The notes: a model not told the origin generated them from the sequence alone. A stretch of 64,000 nucleotides of DNA from Bradyrhizobium sp. (GCF_004799445.1 NZ_SSNA01000055.1:62001-126000); one strand, 5' to 3'. Shown: positions 29,650-37,410, counted from the stretch's first letter. Numbers and translations: made by a program.

Positions 29650-30147
29650 TCAACCCCGCGACAGCTTCTCGAAGCGCTTGATGAGCCGCTCGCGCTTGAG
29701 GCGGGACAGCCGCTGAAGCCAGAACACGCCGTTCAGCTGATCGATCTCATGCTGGTGGCAGACGGCGCGCAGACCCTCCGATTCTTCGGCCTGCAGGTTG
29801 CCGTGGAGATCGCGATAGCTGATCCGGACGCGCGTATGGCGCGTGACGTCGTCGTTGACGCCGGGCATCGAGACGCTGCCTTCCTGATGCAGGATCATCT
29901 CGGGCGAGGCCCAGATGATCTCCGGATTAACATAGGTTCGCGCGCCATCGACCGGATCGAGGTCGAGCACCACGACCCGCAGGGAAATGCCGATATGCGG
30001 CGCGGTGATCCCGATGCCGGGCGCGGCGTGCATCGTCTCGAGCAGGTCGCTGGCCAGTTCGCGCAGCGCGCCGTCAAACACGGTCACAGGCTGCGCTGCG
30101 CGCGCAAGGCGAGGGTCGGGATAGCGGACAATTGGATGGATGGGCAT
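29650..30147 (-). CDS. Peptide-deformylase-like protein with degenerate active site
   Basis: A 165-residue protein with the full peptide deformylase layout (normally removes the formyl group from new proteins). Motif 1 reads GIGITAPH (residues 44-51) instead of G-x-G-x-A-A-x-Q. Motif 2 reads EGSVS (89-93), with serine in place of the metal-binding cysteine. Motif 3 reads HEIDQ (133-137), with glutamine in place of the second histidine. Two of three metal ligands are therefore gone, while the catalytic glutamate stays. The fold-defining residues elsewhere are kept, so this is probably a pseudo-enzyme or has a different chemistry. A second, broken copy of its 5' end lies at 31966-32136. Confidence 0.85.
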   Translation of the reverse strand: MPIHPIVRYPDPRLARAAQPVTVFDGALRELASDLLETMHAAPGIGITAPHIGISLRVVVLDLDPVDGARTYVNPEIIWASPEMILHQEGSVSMPGVNDDVTRHTRVRISYRDLHGNLQAEESEGLRAVCHQHEIDQLNGVFWLQRLSRLKRERLIKRFEKLSRG

Positions 30148-30394
30148 GATCTCTGTGATTGATGTCCGCGATGCAGGCTCCGTGGTCCGGCTTGGGTGCT
30201 TGAATCATCTCCAAACTGATGCTTTGGATCGGACAGCGGGCATTCCGAGATTACCCCGGGACCGGACGTTACGCAGACATGCCAAAATCGACGCGAATAA
30301 CCCCGAGTGGATGTTGTGCCACGCGAACTTCGTCCGCGAGGCCGTAACGGAGGCCCGGATGCCTGCCATCACGCTACCAACAAACGGGTCACGG
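30148..30394. other. Gap between mini-gene and deformylase-like gene
   Basis: A 247-bp stretch between two leftward genes. Its left part holds the promoter area of the deformylase-like gene. Its right end (from 30379) is part of the duplicated unit that includes the mini-gene. No other feature was seen. Confidence 0.4.
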
Positions 30395-30565
30395 CTATTC
30401 GGAATTGGGAGCATCTGTTTCAATGAGACGTTGCCATACGATCGCCAAAAGGCGGTAGGATTCAGCCACATCAGCGTAGCGCTTTTTTAATGCCGGTTCG
30501 CTGGTCGATCTTGCCAGCTCATCGAACTCGGCGGCCTTCTCCAGATATTCGGCGACGCTGCGCAT
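30395..30565 (-). CDS. Small helical hypothetical protein, paralogue 1
   Basis: A 56-residue protein, MRSVAEYLEKAAEFDELARS followed by a helix with ADVAESYRLLA, predicted to be almost entirely helical. The ATG at 30563-30565 is preceded by GAGGAC. It shares about 70% of its residues with the neighbouring mini-gene at 30697, and the DNA flanks are also duplicated. Family members of this kind are common small proteins in Bradyrhizobium-type genomes; no function is known to me. Confidence 0.65.
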   Translation of the reverse strand: MRSVAEYLEKAAEFDELARSTSEPALKKRYADVAESYRLLAIVWQRLIETDAPNSE

Positions 30566-30696
30566 GTCCTCGCCCCCAGCGCAAAGCAACGCCCATAATA
30601 AGTGGAGCGGGATTAACTATGGTATGGCTTAATAATGAGCAGTGAGAGGAATTAAGGGGTAACCCGCTAGGATCGCACCTGGGGCCGACAAACGGG

Positions 30697-30873
30697 TTAC
30701 GGCTGTTCGGGCTTGAGAGCACCTGTTTCAATGAGCCGTTGCAGCTCGCTGGCCAAGAGGCGGTAGCATTCAGCCACGTGAGCGTAGCGTGTTCTGAGGG
30801 TCAATTCGGAGCTCGATCTCGCCAGTTCATCGAACTCGGCTGCCGTTTCCAAATATTCGGCGACGCTGCGCAT
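30697..30873 (-). CDS. Small helical hypothetical protein, paralogue 2
   Basis: A 58-residue paralogue of the preceding mini-protein, MRSVAEYLETAAEFDELARS, then RYAHVAECYRLLASELQRL and a C-terminal KPEQP. It is predicted to be a helical hairpin. The start ATG at 30871-30873 has AGGGGATAACGAC upstream. Conservation of the coding frame, start and ribosome site between the two copies supports that both are genes. Base changes between the copies fall largely at silent or conservative positions. Confidence 0.65.
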   Translation of the reverse strand: MRSVAEYLETAAEFDELARSSSELTLRTRYAHVAECYRLLASELQRLIETGALKPEQP

Positions 30874-30913
30874 GTCGTTATCCCCTAGCACCAAGCAACG
30901 CGTATCCTAAACG

Positions 30914-30937
30914 AAAAGCCCGGCGGGAGCGCCGGGC
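30914..30937 (-). terminator. Rho-independent terminator of the response regulator gene
   Basis: On the minus strand: gcccggc-gctccc-gccgggc followed by tttt. The seven-base-pair all-GC stem lies about 90 bases past the stop of the response regulator gene and before the mini-gene. The plus strand lacks a T-run, so the orientation is leftward. Confidence 0.8.
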
Positions 30938-31029
30938 AGATCGCAGTATGGCTAACGGGTGCCAACAATTTAAGTAAGAAGGTAAAGCGCCGCGCGGGAG
31001 CCGTCTGTTCACTTTGAAACTCAGGGGAA

Positions 31030-31761
31030 CTACGGATGTAAATCTTTTCCCTTAACCATCTCGCCGTGTTGGGAGGTCGCTAATGTCCGCTTTGGTATCC
31101 GGGGAACTTGATTTTCCATGGGCGGGCTGGAGGTCTCATTTTGCGAGATAGCAAGCGCTGCGAGTGCAGTCCGGTTGCGGATTTCCAACTTCTCATAAAT
31201 GTGATGCAGATGCACCTTGATGGTACCGTCGCTAATATTCAGTCGACGGCCAATTTCCTTGTTCGACAAGCCTTCGGACACCAGGCACATGATCTGGCGC
31301 TCTCGGTCAGTTAATACCGTCAGCGCATTCTCCGTGCCCGCGCTTTGCTCCCGAGATACCCCATCAGAGGAAGGCAGCGGGAACAGTCTCTGTCCATCCG
31401 CGACCTGCTGCAATGACTTCACCAGAAATTCCAGCGCCGCATCCTTCAGAATAACGCCGTAAGCACCGGCCGCGGTTGACTTGACCAACTCGCTGTCTTC
31501 AACAGATGCGGTGAAAAAAACCAACCTCGTGGAAAAACCCTCAAAGTTGACGATGCTGAGAATTTCCAACCCGGTCAGGCCAGGCATTGCGACGTCGAGA
31601 ATGGCGATATCCGGCCTTAGACTCCGAATTGCTTCGATGCAGCTTATACCGTCACTGCAACACGCAACAAGTTTGAAGTTATGTTGCGCCCCGAGCACCT
31701 TCTTCAAACCCTCCACAACCACTGGACAGCGGTCTGCAATCAACACATTAATACAACGCAT
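31030..31761 (-). CDS. NarL/LuxR-type two-component response regulator
   Basis: A 243-residue regulator. The receiver domain starts INVLIADRCPVVVEGL, with the phosphorylation aspartate in AILDVAMPG (D56) and the switch lysine in VILKDA. A LuxR-type helix-turn-helix follows, LTDRERQIMCLVSEGLSNKE then ISDGTIKVHLHHIYEKL. The C-terminal ~35 residues are unrelated and polar. The ATG at 31759-31761 has GAGGGG six to seven bases upstream. The same frame stays open upstream to 32136 through a deformylase fragment, giving a possible 368-residue chimaera. No histidine kinase gene is adjacent. A strong terminator follows. Confidence 0.85.
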   Translation of the reverse strand: MRCINVLIADRCPVVVEGLKKVLGAQHNFKLVACCSDGISCIEAIRSLRPDIAILDVAMPGLTGLEILSIVNFEGFSTRLVFFTASVEDSELVKSTAAGAYGVILKDAALEFLVKSLQQVADGQRLFPLPSSDGVSREQSAGTENALTVLTDRERQIMCLVSEGLSNKEIGRRLNISDGTIKVHLHHIYEKLEIRNRTALAALAISQNETSSPPMENQVPRIPKRTLATSQHGEMVKGKDLHP

Positions 31762-31965
31762 GAGCGGCCCCTCAGTTATCTCAAACCCGCTTTGATGAAG
31801 CTCTAGATTCTCCTTTTGTTGATCGTTGGTGGCGATGGTGACCGGTGTTTGTTTCGGGCCGGCTTCGCAGGCCACCAAAGTGACTTCTTGGAAGAAGAAA
31901 ACGGTTTCGTCGGAACCCGTCCCGTGAAACCACTTCACGCGCCCGTGAGCAAGTCCGCTCCGCCA

Positions 31966-32136
31966 ACGCAGGCAAATGCCGACGTGCGGCGCGGTGATCC
32001 CGATACCGGGTGCTGCGTGCATCGTCTCGAGCAGGTCGCTGGCGAGCTCGCGCAGCGCGTCGTCAAACACGGTCACGGGCTGCGCCGGGAGCGCCAAGCG
32101 GGGGTCGGGATAGCGGAGAATTGGACGGATGGGCAT
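31966..32136 (-). pseudogene. 5' fragment of a second peptide-deformylase-like gene
   Basis: The first 57 residues (MPIRPILRYPDPRLALPAQP ... GIGITAPHVGICLR) match the intact deformylase-like protein at 29650 at about 49 of 57 positions. The homology then stops abruptly, and the frame runs on through unrelated sequence into the response regulator. Motifs 2 and 3 are missing, so it cannot form the fold. It is the remnant of a duplicated gene joined to other DNA. Confidence 0.85.
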
Positions 32137-32180
32137 GACTGTCGTAGGTCGGTAACGTGTCCGGGCCGTTGCCGGCTATC

Positions 32181-32252
32181 GTAGCTCGTAGGTAGCATAT
32201 TGCGCTACCGCACAAAGACTGGTGGATTACGCTTCGCTAATCCACCCTACGC
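32181..32252. repeat. Dispersed repeat (gtggatta...taatccac family), left of EF-G-like gene
   Basis: Contains gtagctcgtaggtagcatattgcgcta and the hairpin GTGGATTA-cgcttcgc-TAATCCAC with perfect eight-base arms. A second full copy in the same orientation is at 33231-33312, so the two frame the EF-G-like gene. Confidence 0.8.
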
Positions 32253-32290
32253 GCTTGGAACAATCGAGCGGGAGTGAGCCGGAGAACGCC

Positions 32291-33199
32291 ATGGCTTCGT
32301 CTGACGACCGGCTGCCACCGGGTGGGCTTATCGAGATCGCGATCGAGCCGAAGTTCAAGGCCGACCAGGAAAAGCTCAGCGCTGCGCTAACGGAACTCGC
32401 TGCAGAGGATCCTACATTCGGCTCTTCCACCGATCCGGAATCCGGTCAGACCATCCTCAGGGGCGCGGGCGAATTGCATCTCGACAGCAAGGTCAGCCTG
32501 CTGCGCCGCACCTACAAGGTTGACACCAATGTCGGCGCGCCACAGGTGGCGTTCCGCGAACGCGTCACCAGGCGGGTTGAGCACAGTTATACCCACAAGA
32601 AGCAGACCGGCGGTACCGGCCAGTTCGCGGCGATAACGATCATCGTTGAACCCAACGAGCCCGGTAAAGGGTACGAGTTCGAATCCAAGATCGTTGGCGG
32701 TGCGGTGCCCGACCGATTTATCCCCGCCATCGAAACGGGCGTTCGCAGCGTTCTGGCCTCCGGCGTCGTTGCGGGTTTCCCGGTCGTAGACGTCAAGGTG
32801 CAACTCGTCGACGGCAAATACCACGACATCGACTCGACGGAGCTCGCCTTCGAAATCGCGGCGCGCGCCTGCTTTCGTCAAGCGCTGCAGGAGGGCAGGT
32901 CGGTGCTGCTCGAGCCGGTTATGAGGGTCGAGGTGACGACACCGATGGATTACATCGGCGCCGTCACCGCCGATTTGAAATTGCGACGCGGCGAGATGCA
33001 GGGGCAGGGGGTACGTGGCAACGCCAACGTCATCACCGCAATCGTGCCGCTCATGAACATGTTCGGTTACGTGAATGACCTGCGCGAGACCAGCCGTGGC
33101 CGCGCCACCTTTACGATGCAGTTCGATCACTCTGCGGTGGCGCCTCCTGACGACGATAACGATCCGCCATTTCCGCCGGCGATCGGAATGCGAGGCTGA
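32291..33199 (+). CDS. EF-G-like protein consisting of domains III-V only (no GTPase)
   Basis: A 302-residue protein that aligns with the C-terminal half of elongation factor G. It begins at domain III ([20 protein letters not shown], then [20 protein letters not shown]), continues through domain IV ([34 protein letters not shown]) and ends with domain V ([41 protein letters not shown]). The ~400 residues of the G, G' and II domains are absent, yet the frame is intact and the ATG has GGAGAA five bases upstream. Domain IV normally reaches the decoding site, so it might still contact ribosomes, but translocation activity is not expected. It is flanked by directly repeated elements. Confidence 0.8.
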   Translation: MASSDDRLPPGGLIEIAIEPKFKADQEKLSAALTELAAEDPTFGSSTDPESGQTILRGAGELHLDSKVSLLRRTYKVDTNVGAPQVAFRERVTRRVEHSYTHKKQTGGTGQFAAITIIVEPNEPGKGYEFESKIVGGAVPDRFIPAIETGVRSVLASGVVAGFPVVDVKVQLVDGKYHDIDSTELAFEIAARACFRQALQEGRSVLLEPVMRVEVTTPMDYIGAVTADLKLRRGEMQGQGVRGNANVITAIVPLMNMFGYVNDLRETSRGRATFTMQFDHSAVAPPDDDNDPPFPPAIGMRG

Positions 33200-33230
33200 C
33201 GCCGTCATCGCCTCGGGCGCCTACAGCTTG

Positions 33231-33312
33231 CAGCTCGTAGGGCGCAATAGCGTAGCGTATTGCGCCATCGTGCAACGATCGGTGGATTACGCTTCGCCAA
33301 TCCACCCTACGC
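33231..33312. repeat. Dispersed repeat (gtggatta...ccaatccac family), right of EF-G-like gene
   Basis: An ~80-bp element: cgtagggcgcaatagcgtag, its partner gtattgcgcca, then ggtggattacgcttcgcc and aatccaccctacgcg. Same family and orientation as 32181-32252; a partial third copy is at 23973. Confidence 0.85.
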
Positions 33313-33341
33313 GCTACGCTCTGCGGGCATTCTTCGACCGC

Positions 33342-35132
33342 TCACCCTTCGGGCAATCCCGCGAGGCGCATACCCTCAATGGTGCGCTCACGCTGAGCAA
33401 GGAATGTTGGATTACTGCTGGCAACACCCGCGCGGAACCGCTGGAGCGTGAAGTTCGGATCGAACGTTAGTGCTGTTTGCGCTGCGGCTCGCGCCTCGTC
33501 CAACGAGCCGAGCAGCGCTAGGCCAGCGGCTAGATGAAAATGAGACAAAGGCAAATTGCGATTAGCCTCTATGCTGCGGCGCAGCCATACGACTGCTTCC
33601 CCATCGGCGGCAAGCAACAACTTCGCGGCACCGACAAATGCCATCCAACGAAAAGCGAAGATATCGCGGGGAGAAAGCCGAAGCGCCTCAAGAATGTGGG
33701 CTTCGGTTTCCGCGGCACGACCCAAATACATCTTGCCCCAACCGATAATGGCGTGAGCGTCGGCCAAATTCCGATCCAACGCCAGAGCTTGCTCGCATTC
33801 GGATATTCCTTGAGCTGTGCGGTTTGTAAGAATGTAGACGAGGCCCAAAGCCATATGGGCCAAGGCGTATTCCGAGGCGAGAGAAATAGCTTTGGTCGCG
33901 GCCGCTTCGGCCGCCGCAAAGCGCGCAGCACGGTCGTCGGTGAGAAAGCTGCCGCCAATTGCCGCATCGACGAGTGCAGCTCCCGCCAGCGCCACGGCAT
34001 TGAGGGGATCGAGCACCAACGCACGCGCGAAAAACCTCTGAGCATTCGCCATATATTCTGGGGTCATTCCCCTGTTCACGTTTGCTCTGCCTTGGAAATA
34101 CGCGTCCATTGAACTGGGGTGAGGCGAACTTTCCGCTCGCCGAGCCTCGGCGGCCATCAGCCTTGCGTCGAGAGCGTTGGCGAGCCGCGACACAATTTCG
34201 TCCTGCATATCGAAAAGGTCGGCAATGGGTTTATCAAAGCGGTCGGCCCAAAGATGATTGCCGGTTTCGGCGTCGATGAGCTGTACGTTGATGCGGAGCC
34301 GATTGCCGCCGCGTTGTACTGAACCTTCAAGCACATAGCGGACATTCAATTCACGACCGATTCGCTTCACATCGATCGCAGTGCCCTTGAAGGTAAATGC
34401 GGTGTTGCGCGCGATGACGAACGCGCCAGCCATACTGGACAGGTCTGTGGTCAGGCTTTCGGTCACCCCGTCGACGAAGTAGTCTTGCTCGGGGTCGCCG
34501 CCTATATTCGCAAACGGTAGAACCACGATGGACAGACGCGACGCAGAGGCTAAATGCGGCGTCGTGCGACCTTTTTGCGTTCCAGCGACATCACCGTCTT
34601 GGACCATGGCATAGGCCCGTACGGGAAGAGCGATGTTCTTGAGGTTCTGCTCGCCAAGATCGGTAAACTCGACCGCGACCTTGCCGCGAACCTGATCGTA
34701 GGCTGACGAAGAGATACAGATGCCGCCGGGTTCGGCTATGCCTTCGAGCCGGGCCGCAATGTTGACGCCATCGCCGAAGATATCATGCACGTCGACGATT
34801 ATGTCGCCGATGTTGATGCCAACACGGAAACTAAGGCGTTTGTCTTCAGCCTCTCCAATTGTAAGCTCAAGGATCCGAGTCTGGAATAGCATAGCGGCCC
34901 GAACCGCCTCAACCGCACTCGGAAACTCCGCCAAGAACCCGTCCCCGGTGTTCTTCACGATGCGGCCGCCATGTTCGGTGATCGCTGGGGCGACGGCGTT
35001 CGCCAGGAGCACCGTCAGGTTGGCATGCGTAGCCTCTTCGTCACTATGCATAAGCCGCGAATAGCCAGCTACGTCGGCGGCCAATATCGCCGATAACCTA
35101 CGCTCGAACCGGCCTGGCTGCTTTTGAACCAT
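33342..35132 (-). CDS. Class III adenylate/guanylate cyclase with TolB-like and TPR domains
   Basis: A 596-residue soluble protein. The N-terminal cyclase homology domain (residues about 10-170) has metal aspartates in LAADVAGYSRLM and KNTGDGFLAEF, and FGDGVNIAARLEG with the transition-state Asn and Arg, so it looks active. A FlgO/TolB-like segment follows (SIVVLPFANIGGDPEQDYFV, about 205-310), then TPR-like repeats to the C terminus. This architecture is abundant in rhizobia; the nucleotide specificity and signal are unknown. ATG 35132 is chosen over TTG 35141. The last residues overlap nothing; the gene ends 30 bp from the REP next to the EF-G-like gene. Confidence 0.9.
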   Translation of the reverse strand: MVQKQPGRFERRLSAILAADVAGYSRLMHSDEEATHANLTVLLANAVAPAITEHGGRIVKNTGDGFLAEFPSAVEAVRAAMLFQTRILELTIGEAEDKRLSFRVGINIGDIIVDVHDIFGDGVNIAARLEGIAEPGGICISSSAYDQVRGKVAVEFTDLGEQNLKNIALPVRAYAMVQDGDVAGTQKGRTTPHLASASRLSIVVLPFANIGGDPEQDYFVDGVTESLTTDLSSMAGAFVIARNTAFTFKGTAIDVKRIGRELNVRYVLEGSVQRGGNRLRINVQLIDAETGNHLWADRFDKPIADLFDMQDEIVSRLANALDARLMAAEARRAESSPHPSSMDAYFQGRANVNRGMTPEYMANAQRFFARALVLDPLNAVALAGAALVDAAIGGSFLTDDRAARFAAAEAAATKAISLASEYALAHMALGLVYILTNRTAQGISECEQALALDRNLADAHAIIGWGKMYLGRAAETEAHILEALRLSPRDIFAFRWMAFVGAAKLLLAADGEAVVWLRRSIEANRNLPLSHFHLAAGLALLGSLDEARAAAQTALTFDPNFTLQRFRAGVASSNPTFLAQRERTIEGMRLAGLPEG

Positions 35133-35447
35133 CGCAAGCAAATCCCAACTGGAATAGGTTGTACGCTAAATCCAACTTGGGGCCAACACATCGTCAACGG
35201 CAGGTAGGGCTTACGTCCGGTTTTGGCCTTTTCGGACCTCGTGCGATGTCCGACTTGAGTCCGGAATGCGCGCCAAAACGGACATCCGCCGACCACTCTG
35301 AATTATGGGTTCTCACCATTACGCTATATGGCTAACTTTGGTCGTAGCGGACCACGCCCCGAAAAATAATCAGGAACACCCATCAACCTGTCGGTTCCAC
35401 CCCATCCCGTTCGTCTTCCGTTTAGAAAGACGCATTGGAGACCACGA
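35133..35447. other. Divergent promoter region between cyclase and MFS genes
   Basis: A 315-bp gap with the promoters of both genes. It contains a dyad-like stretch around ggccttttcggacctcgtgc and ccaaaacggacatccgcc (35220-35290) that resembles short dispersed sequences of these genomes. The last ten bases before the MFS ATG (from 35439) are also present at 26434. No defined operator was recognised. Confidence 0.45.
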
Positions 35448-36674
35448 ATGACCAATTCTCGCTATCGCTGGGTGATCGTCGCGGCCGGGGGCCTGCTCGG
35501 CTGTGTCGCCATCGGCGGCATGTTTTCGTTACCGGTGTTCCTGCAACCGATCGCGCGCGATACCGGCTGGTCGGTCACCGGCGTGTCCGGCGCCATGACG
35601 ATCGCCTTCCTCGCCATGGCGTGCACCAGCATGATCTGGGGTACCTTGTCCGACCGGTTCGGGCCGCTGCCGGTGGTGCTGACGGGGTCGATCGTGCTGG
35701 CGACAAGCCTCGCGCTGGCCAGCCGGGCGCCGTCGCTGCTGGCGTTTCAAATCATGTTCGGCCTGATGGTCGGCGGCTCGATCTCGGCGATCTTCGCGCC
35801 GATGATGGCCTGCGTCACCGGCTGGTTCGATACCCATCGCAGCCTCGCGGTGTCGCTGGTTTCGGCGGGGATGGGGATGGCGCCGATGATCATGTCGCCG
35901 GTCGCCGCCTGGCTGATTTCGAACCATGACTGGCGAACCTCGATGCAGGTCATGGCCGTCGTGGTCGCCGCCATCATGATTCCGGTCTCGCTCCTGGTGC
36001 GCCGCCCGCCGGCGCTTGAAGCGGTGTCCGCGGCCGCATCGGACGACGCCGCGCCGGAGCCGGAGATGTCGCTCGCGCAGGCGCTGCGCTCGCCGCAATT
36101 CATCATCCTGCTCGCGACCAGTTTCTTCTGCTGCGCCACGCATTCCGGCCCGATCATCCACACCGTGAGTTACGCCGTCAGCTGCGGAATCCCGATGATC
36201 GCCGCCGTCACGATCTACAGCGTCGAGGGGCTGGCCGGGCTGGGCGGCCGCATCGCGTTCGGCCTGCTCGGCGACCGTTTTGGCGCCAAGCGCGTGCTGG
36301 TCGCAGGATTGCTCGCGCAGGCCTTCGGCGCGCTCGGCTATGCCTTCGTGCACGAATTGGCCGCGTTCTATGCCGTGGCGGCGGTGTTCGGCTTCATCTA
36401 TGCCGGCACCATGCCGCTCTATTCGGTGCTGGTGCGCGAGAATTTTCCGCTGCGGATGATGGGCACGGTGATCGGCGGCACCGCGATGGCCGGCAGCCTC
36501 GGCATGGCGACCGGGCCGGTGGCCGGCGGTTTGATCTACGACACCTTTGCCAGCTATGCGTGGCTCTATATCGGTTCGTGGGCGTTTGGCCTCGGCGCGT
36601 TCCTGATCGCGCTGACCTTCCCGCCGTTTGCGAAGGGCAGGGCTGAGACGCAGCCCGCGCCAGTGGCGGCGTAA
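35448..36674 (+). CDS. MFS transporter, monocarboxylate/oxalate-formate-antiporter-like
   Basis: A 408-residue, 12-helix inner-membrane transporter. The N terminus YRWVIVAAGGLLGCVAIGGM and the segment WSVTGVSGAMTIAFLAMAC are typical of the oxalate/formate antiporter and monocarboxylate branch. The loop-2 motif A-like sequence is GTLSDRFGPLPVVL and its partner in the second half is GRIAFGLLGDRFGAKRVL. GGAG lies eight bases before the ATG. Its first 237 bases plus leader are duplicated at 26434-26680. An organic-acid substrate is inferred from family only. Confidence 0.9.
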   Translation: MTNSRYRWVIVAAGGLLGCVAIGGMFSLPVFLQPIARDTGWSVTGVSGAMTIAFLAMACTSMIWGTLSDRFGPLPVVLTGSIVLATSLALASRAPSLLAFQIMFGLMVGGSISAIFAPMMACVTGWFDTHRSLAVSLVSAGMGMAPMIMSPVAAWLISNHDWRTSMQVMAVVVAAIMIPVSLLVRRPPALEAVSAAASDDAAPEPEMSLAQALRSPQFIILLATSFFCCATHSGPIIHTVSYAVSCGIPMIAAVTIYSVEGLAGLGGRIAFGLLGDRFGAKRVLVAGLLAQAFGALGYAFVHELAAFYAVAAVFGFIYAGTMPLYSVLVRENFPLRMMGTVIGGTAMAGSLGMATGPVAGGLIYDTFASYAWLYIGSWAFGLGAFLIALTFPPFAKGRAETQPAPVAA

Positions 36675-36705
36675 AGCTCGCCTCTCCAGCGTGCACTTTA
36701 CTGCC

Positions 36706-36814
36706 GTCATTGCGAGCGAAGCGAAGCAATCCACGCCCCAGCAAGCGGCGCTATGGATTGCTTCGTCGCGGAGCTCCCTTGCGCAAACGCTTCGCGTTTG
36801 TCGCAGGCAATGAC
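36706..36814. repeat. REP element with aaacgc/gcgttt module, overlapping the end of the TetR gene
   Basis: A 109-bp REP whose right arm contains an extra hairpin module: AAACGC-ttc-GCGTTT within ttgcgcaaacgcttcgcg. The element covers the last ~21 codons of the TetR gene, including its stop. The same module type is in the REP at 38274. Confidence 0.85.
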
Positions 36815-37347
36815 GAACGTACTTCGTCGACAAGAAGTCGAAACACATCGCGCTCGGCCACGCCGAGCCGCTTGAAATCGCCTTCGACCAGACCGTCGCA
36901 AAGCCGTTCGAACGTGAGAAGACGGGCGACCTGGTCAGCGCGCGGCAGCCGCGCATAGTTCGGCAACCGTCGGCAGGTGGCCTCGATTTGCCGATCGCGC
37001 GAGGTGGCCCGCGCCTTGGCCATCTCGGGATGGCGGACCGTCAGATCTCGCAGCGAGCGCCGGAAAATCCGGCTCTTGCGATGTTGCGCGAGGATGGCGG
37101 CGGCGATTTCTTCCGCTGTGCTGGCCGAGGCGATGAAGCCGATTTCCTCATCCGTCCATTGCTCATAGACCGCGATGAAGACTTCCAGCTTGTCGCGGAA
37201 ATGGCGATAGAAGGTCTGGGGGGCATAACCGGCGCGCCGGGCGATCGCGTTGCTGTTGGTCCCCTCATAGCCGACCGTGTCGAACTCCTTCCGCGCCGCC
37301 GCAATCAGGGCGGAACGTCCTTCTCCTCGGGGTTTGGGCGGTGGCAT
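36751..37347 (-). CDS. TetR/AcrR family transcriptional regulator (3' end formed by a REP)
   Basis: A 198-residue repressor. The N-terminal helix-turn-helix is at residues about 12-57 (ALIAAARKEFDTVGYEGTNS then RRAGYAPQTFYRHFRDKLEV). The rest is the ligand-binding helical domain. The last ~20 residues (NAKRLRKGAPRRSNP) are encoded by the REP at 36706-36814, so the native C terminus has been replaced. The gene is divergent from the alpha/beta-hydrolase gene, and two inverted repeats in the shared promoter region are the likely operators. It probably represses the hydrolase and itself. Confidence 0.9.
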   Translation of the reverse strand: MPPPKPRGEGRSALIAAARKEFDTVGYEGTNSNAIARRAGYAPQTFYRHFRDKLEVFIAVYEQWTDEEIGFIASASTAEEIAAAILAQHRKSRIFRRSLRDLTVRHPEMAKARATSRDRQIEATCRRLPNYARLPRADQVARLLTFERLCDGLVEGDFKRLGVAERDVFRLLVDEVRSSLPATNAKRLRKGAPRRSNP

Positions 37348-37363
37348 GGTGCTGCGCTACTCC

Positions 37364-37391
37364 TTGACATCCTATGTGATACACGTATCAC
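37364..37391 (+). promoter_or_regulatory. Promoter of the alpha/beta-hydrolase gene overlapping a TetR-type operator
   Basis: TTGACA at 37364-37369 and TATCAC at 37386-37391, 16 bases apart, make a good -35/-10 pair reading right. The -10 is inside the perfect inverted repeat GTGATAC-ac-GTATCAC (37376-37391). A bound TetR dimer would block polymerase. Confidence 0.7.
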
Positions 37392-37394
37392 TTA

Positions 37395-37410
37395 GTGATA
37401 TGCAAATCAC
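37395..37410. promoter_or_regulatory. Second operator half-set overlapping the hydrolase start codon
   Basis: GTGAT-atgcaa-ATCAC, five-base arms identical in sequence to the ends of the first operator, spanning the ATG at 37400. It could be a second, weaker site for the divergent TetR regulator. Confidence 0.55.
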
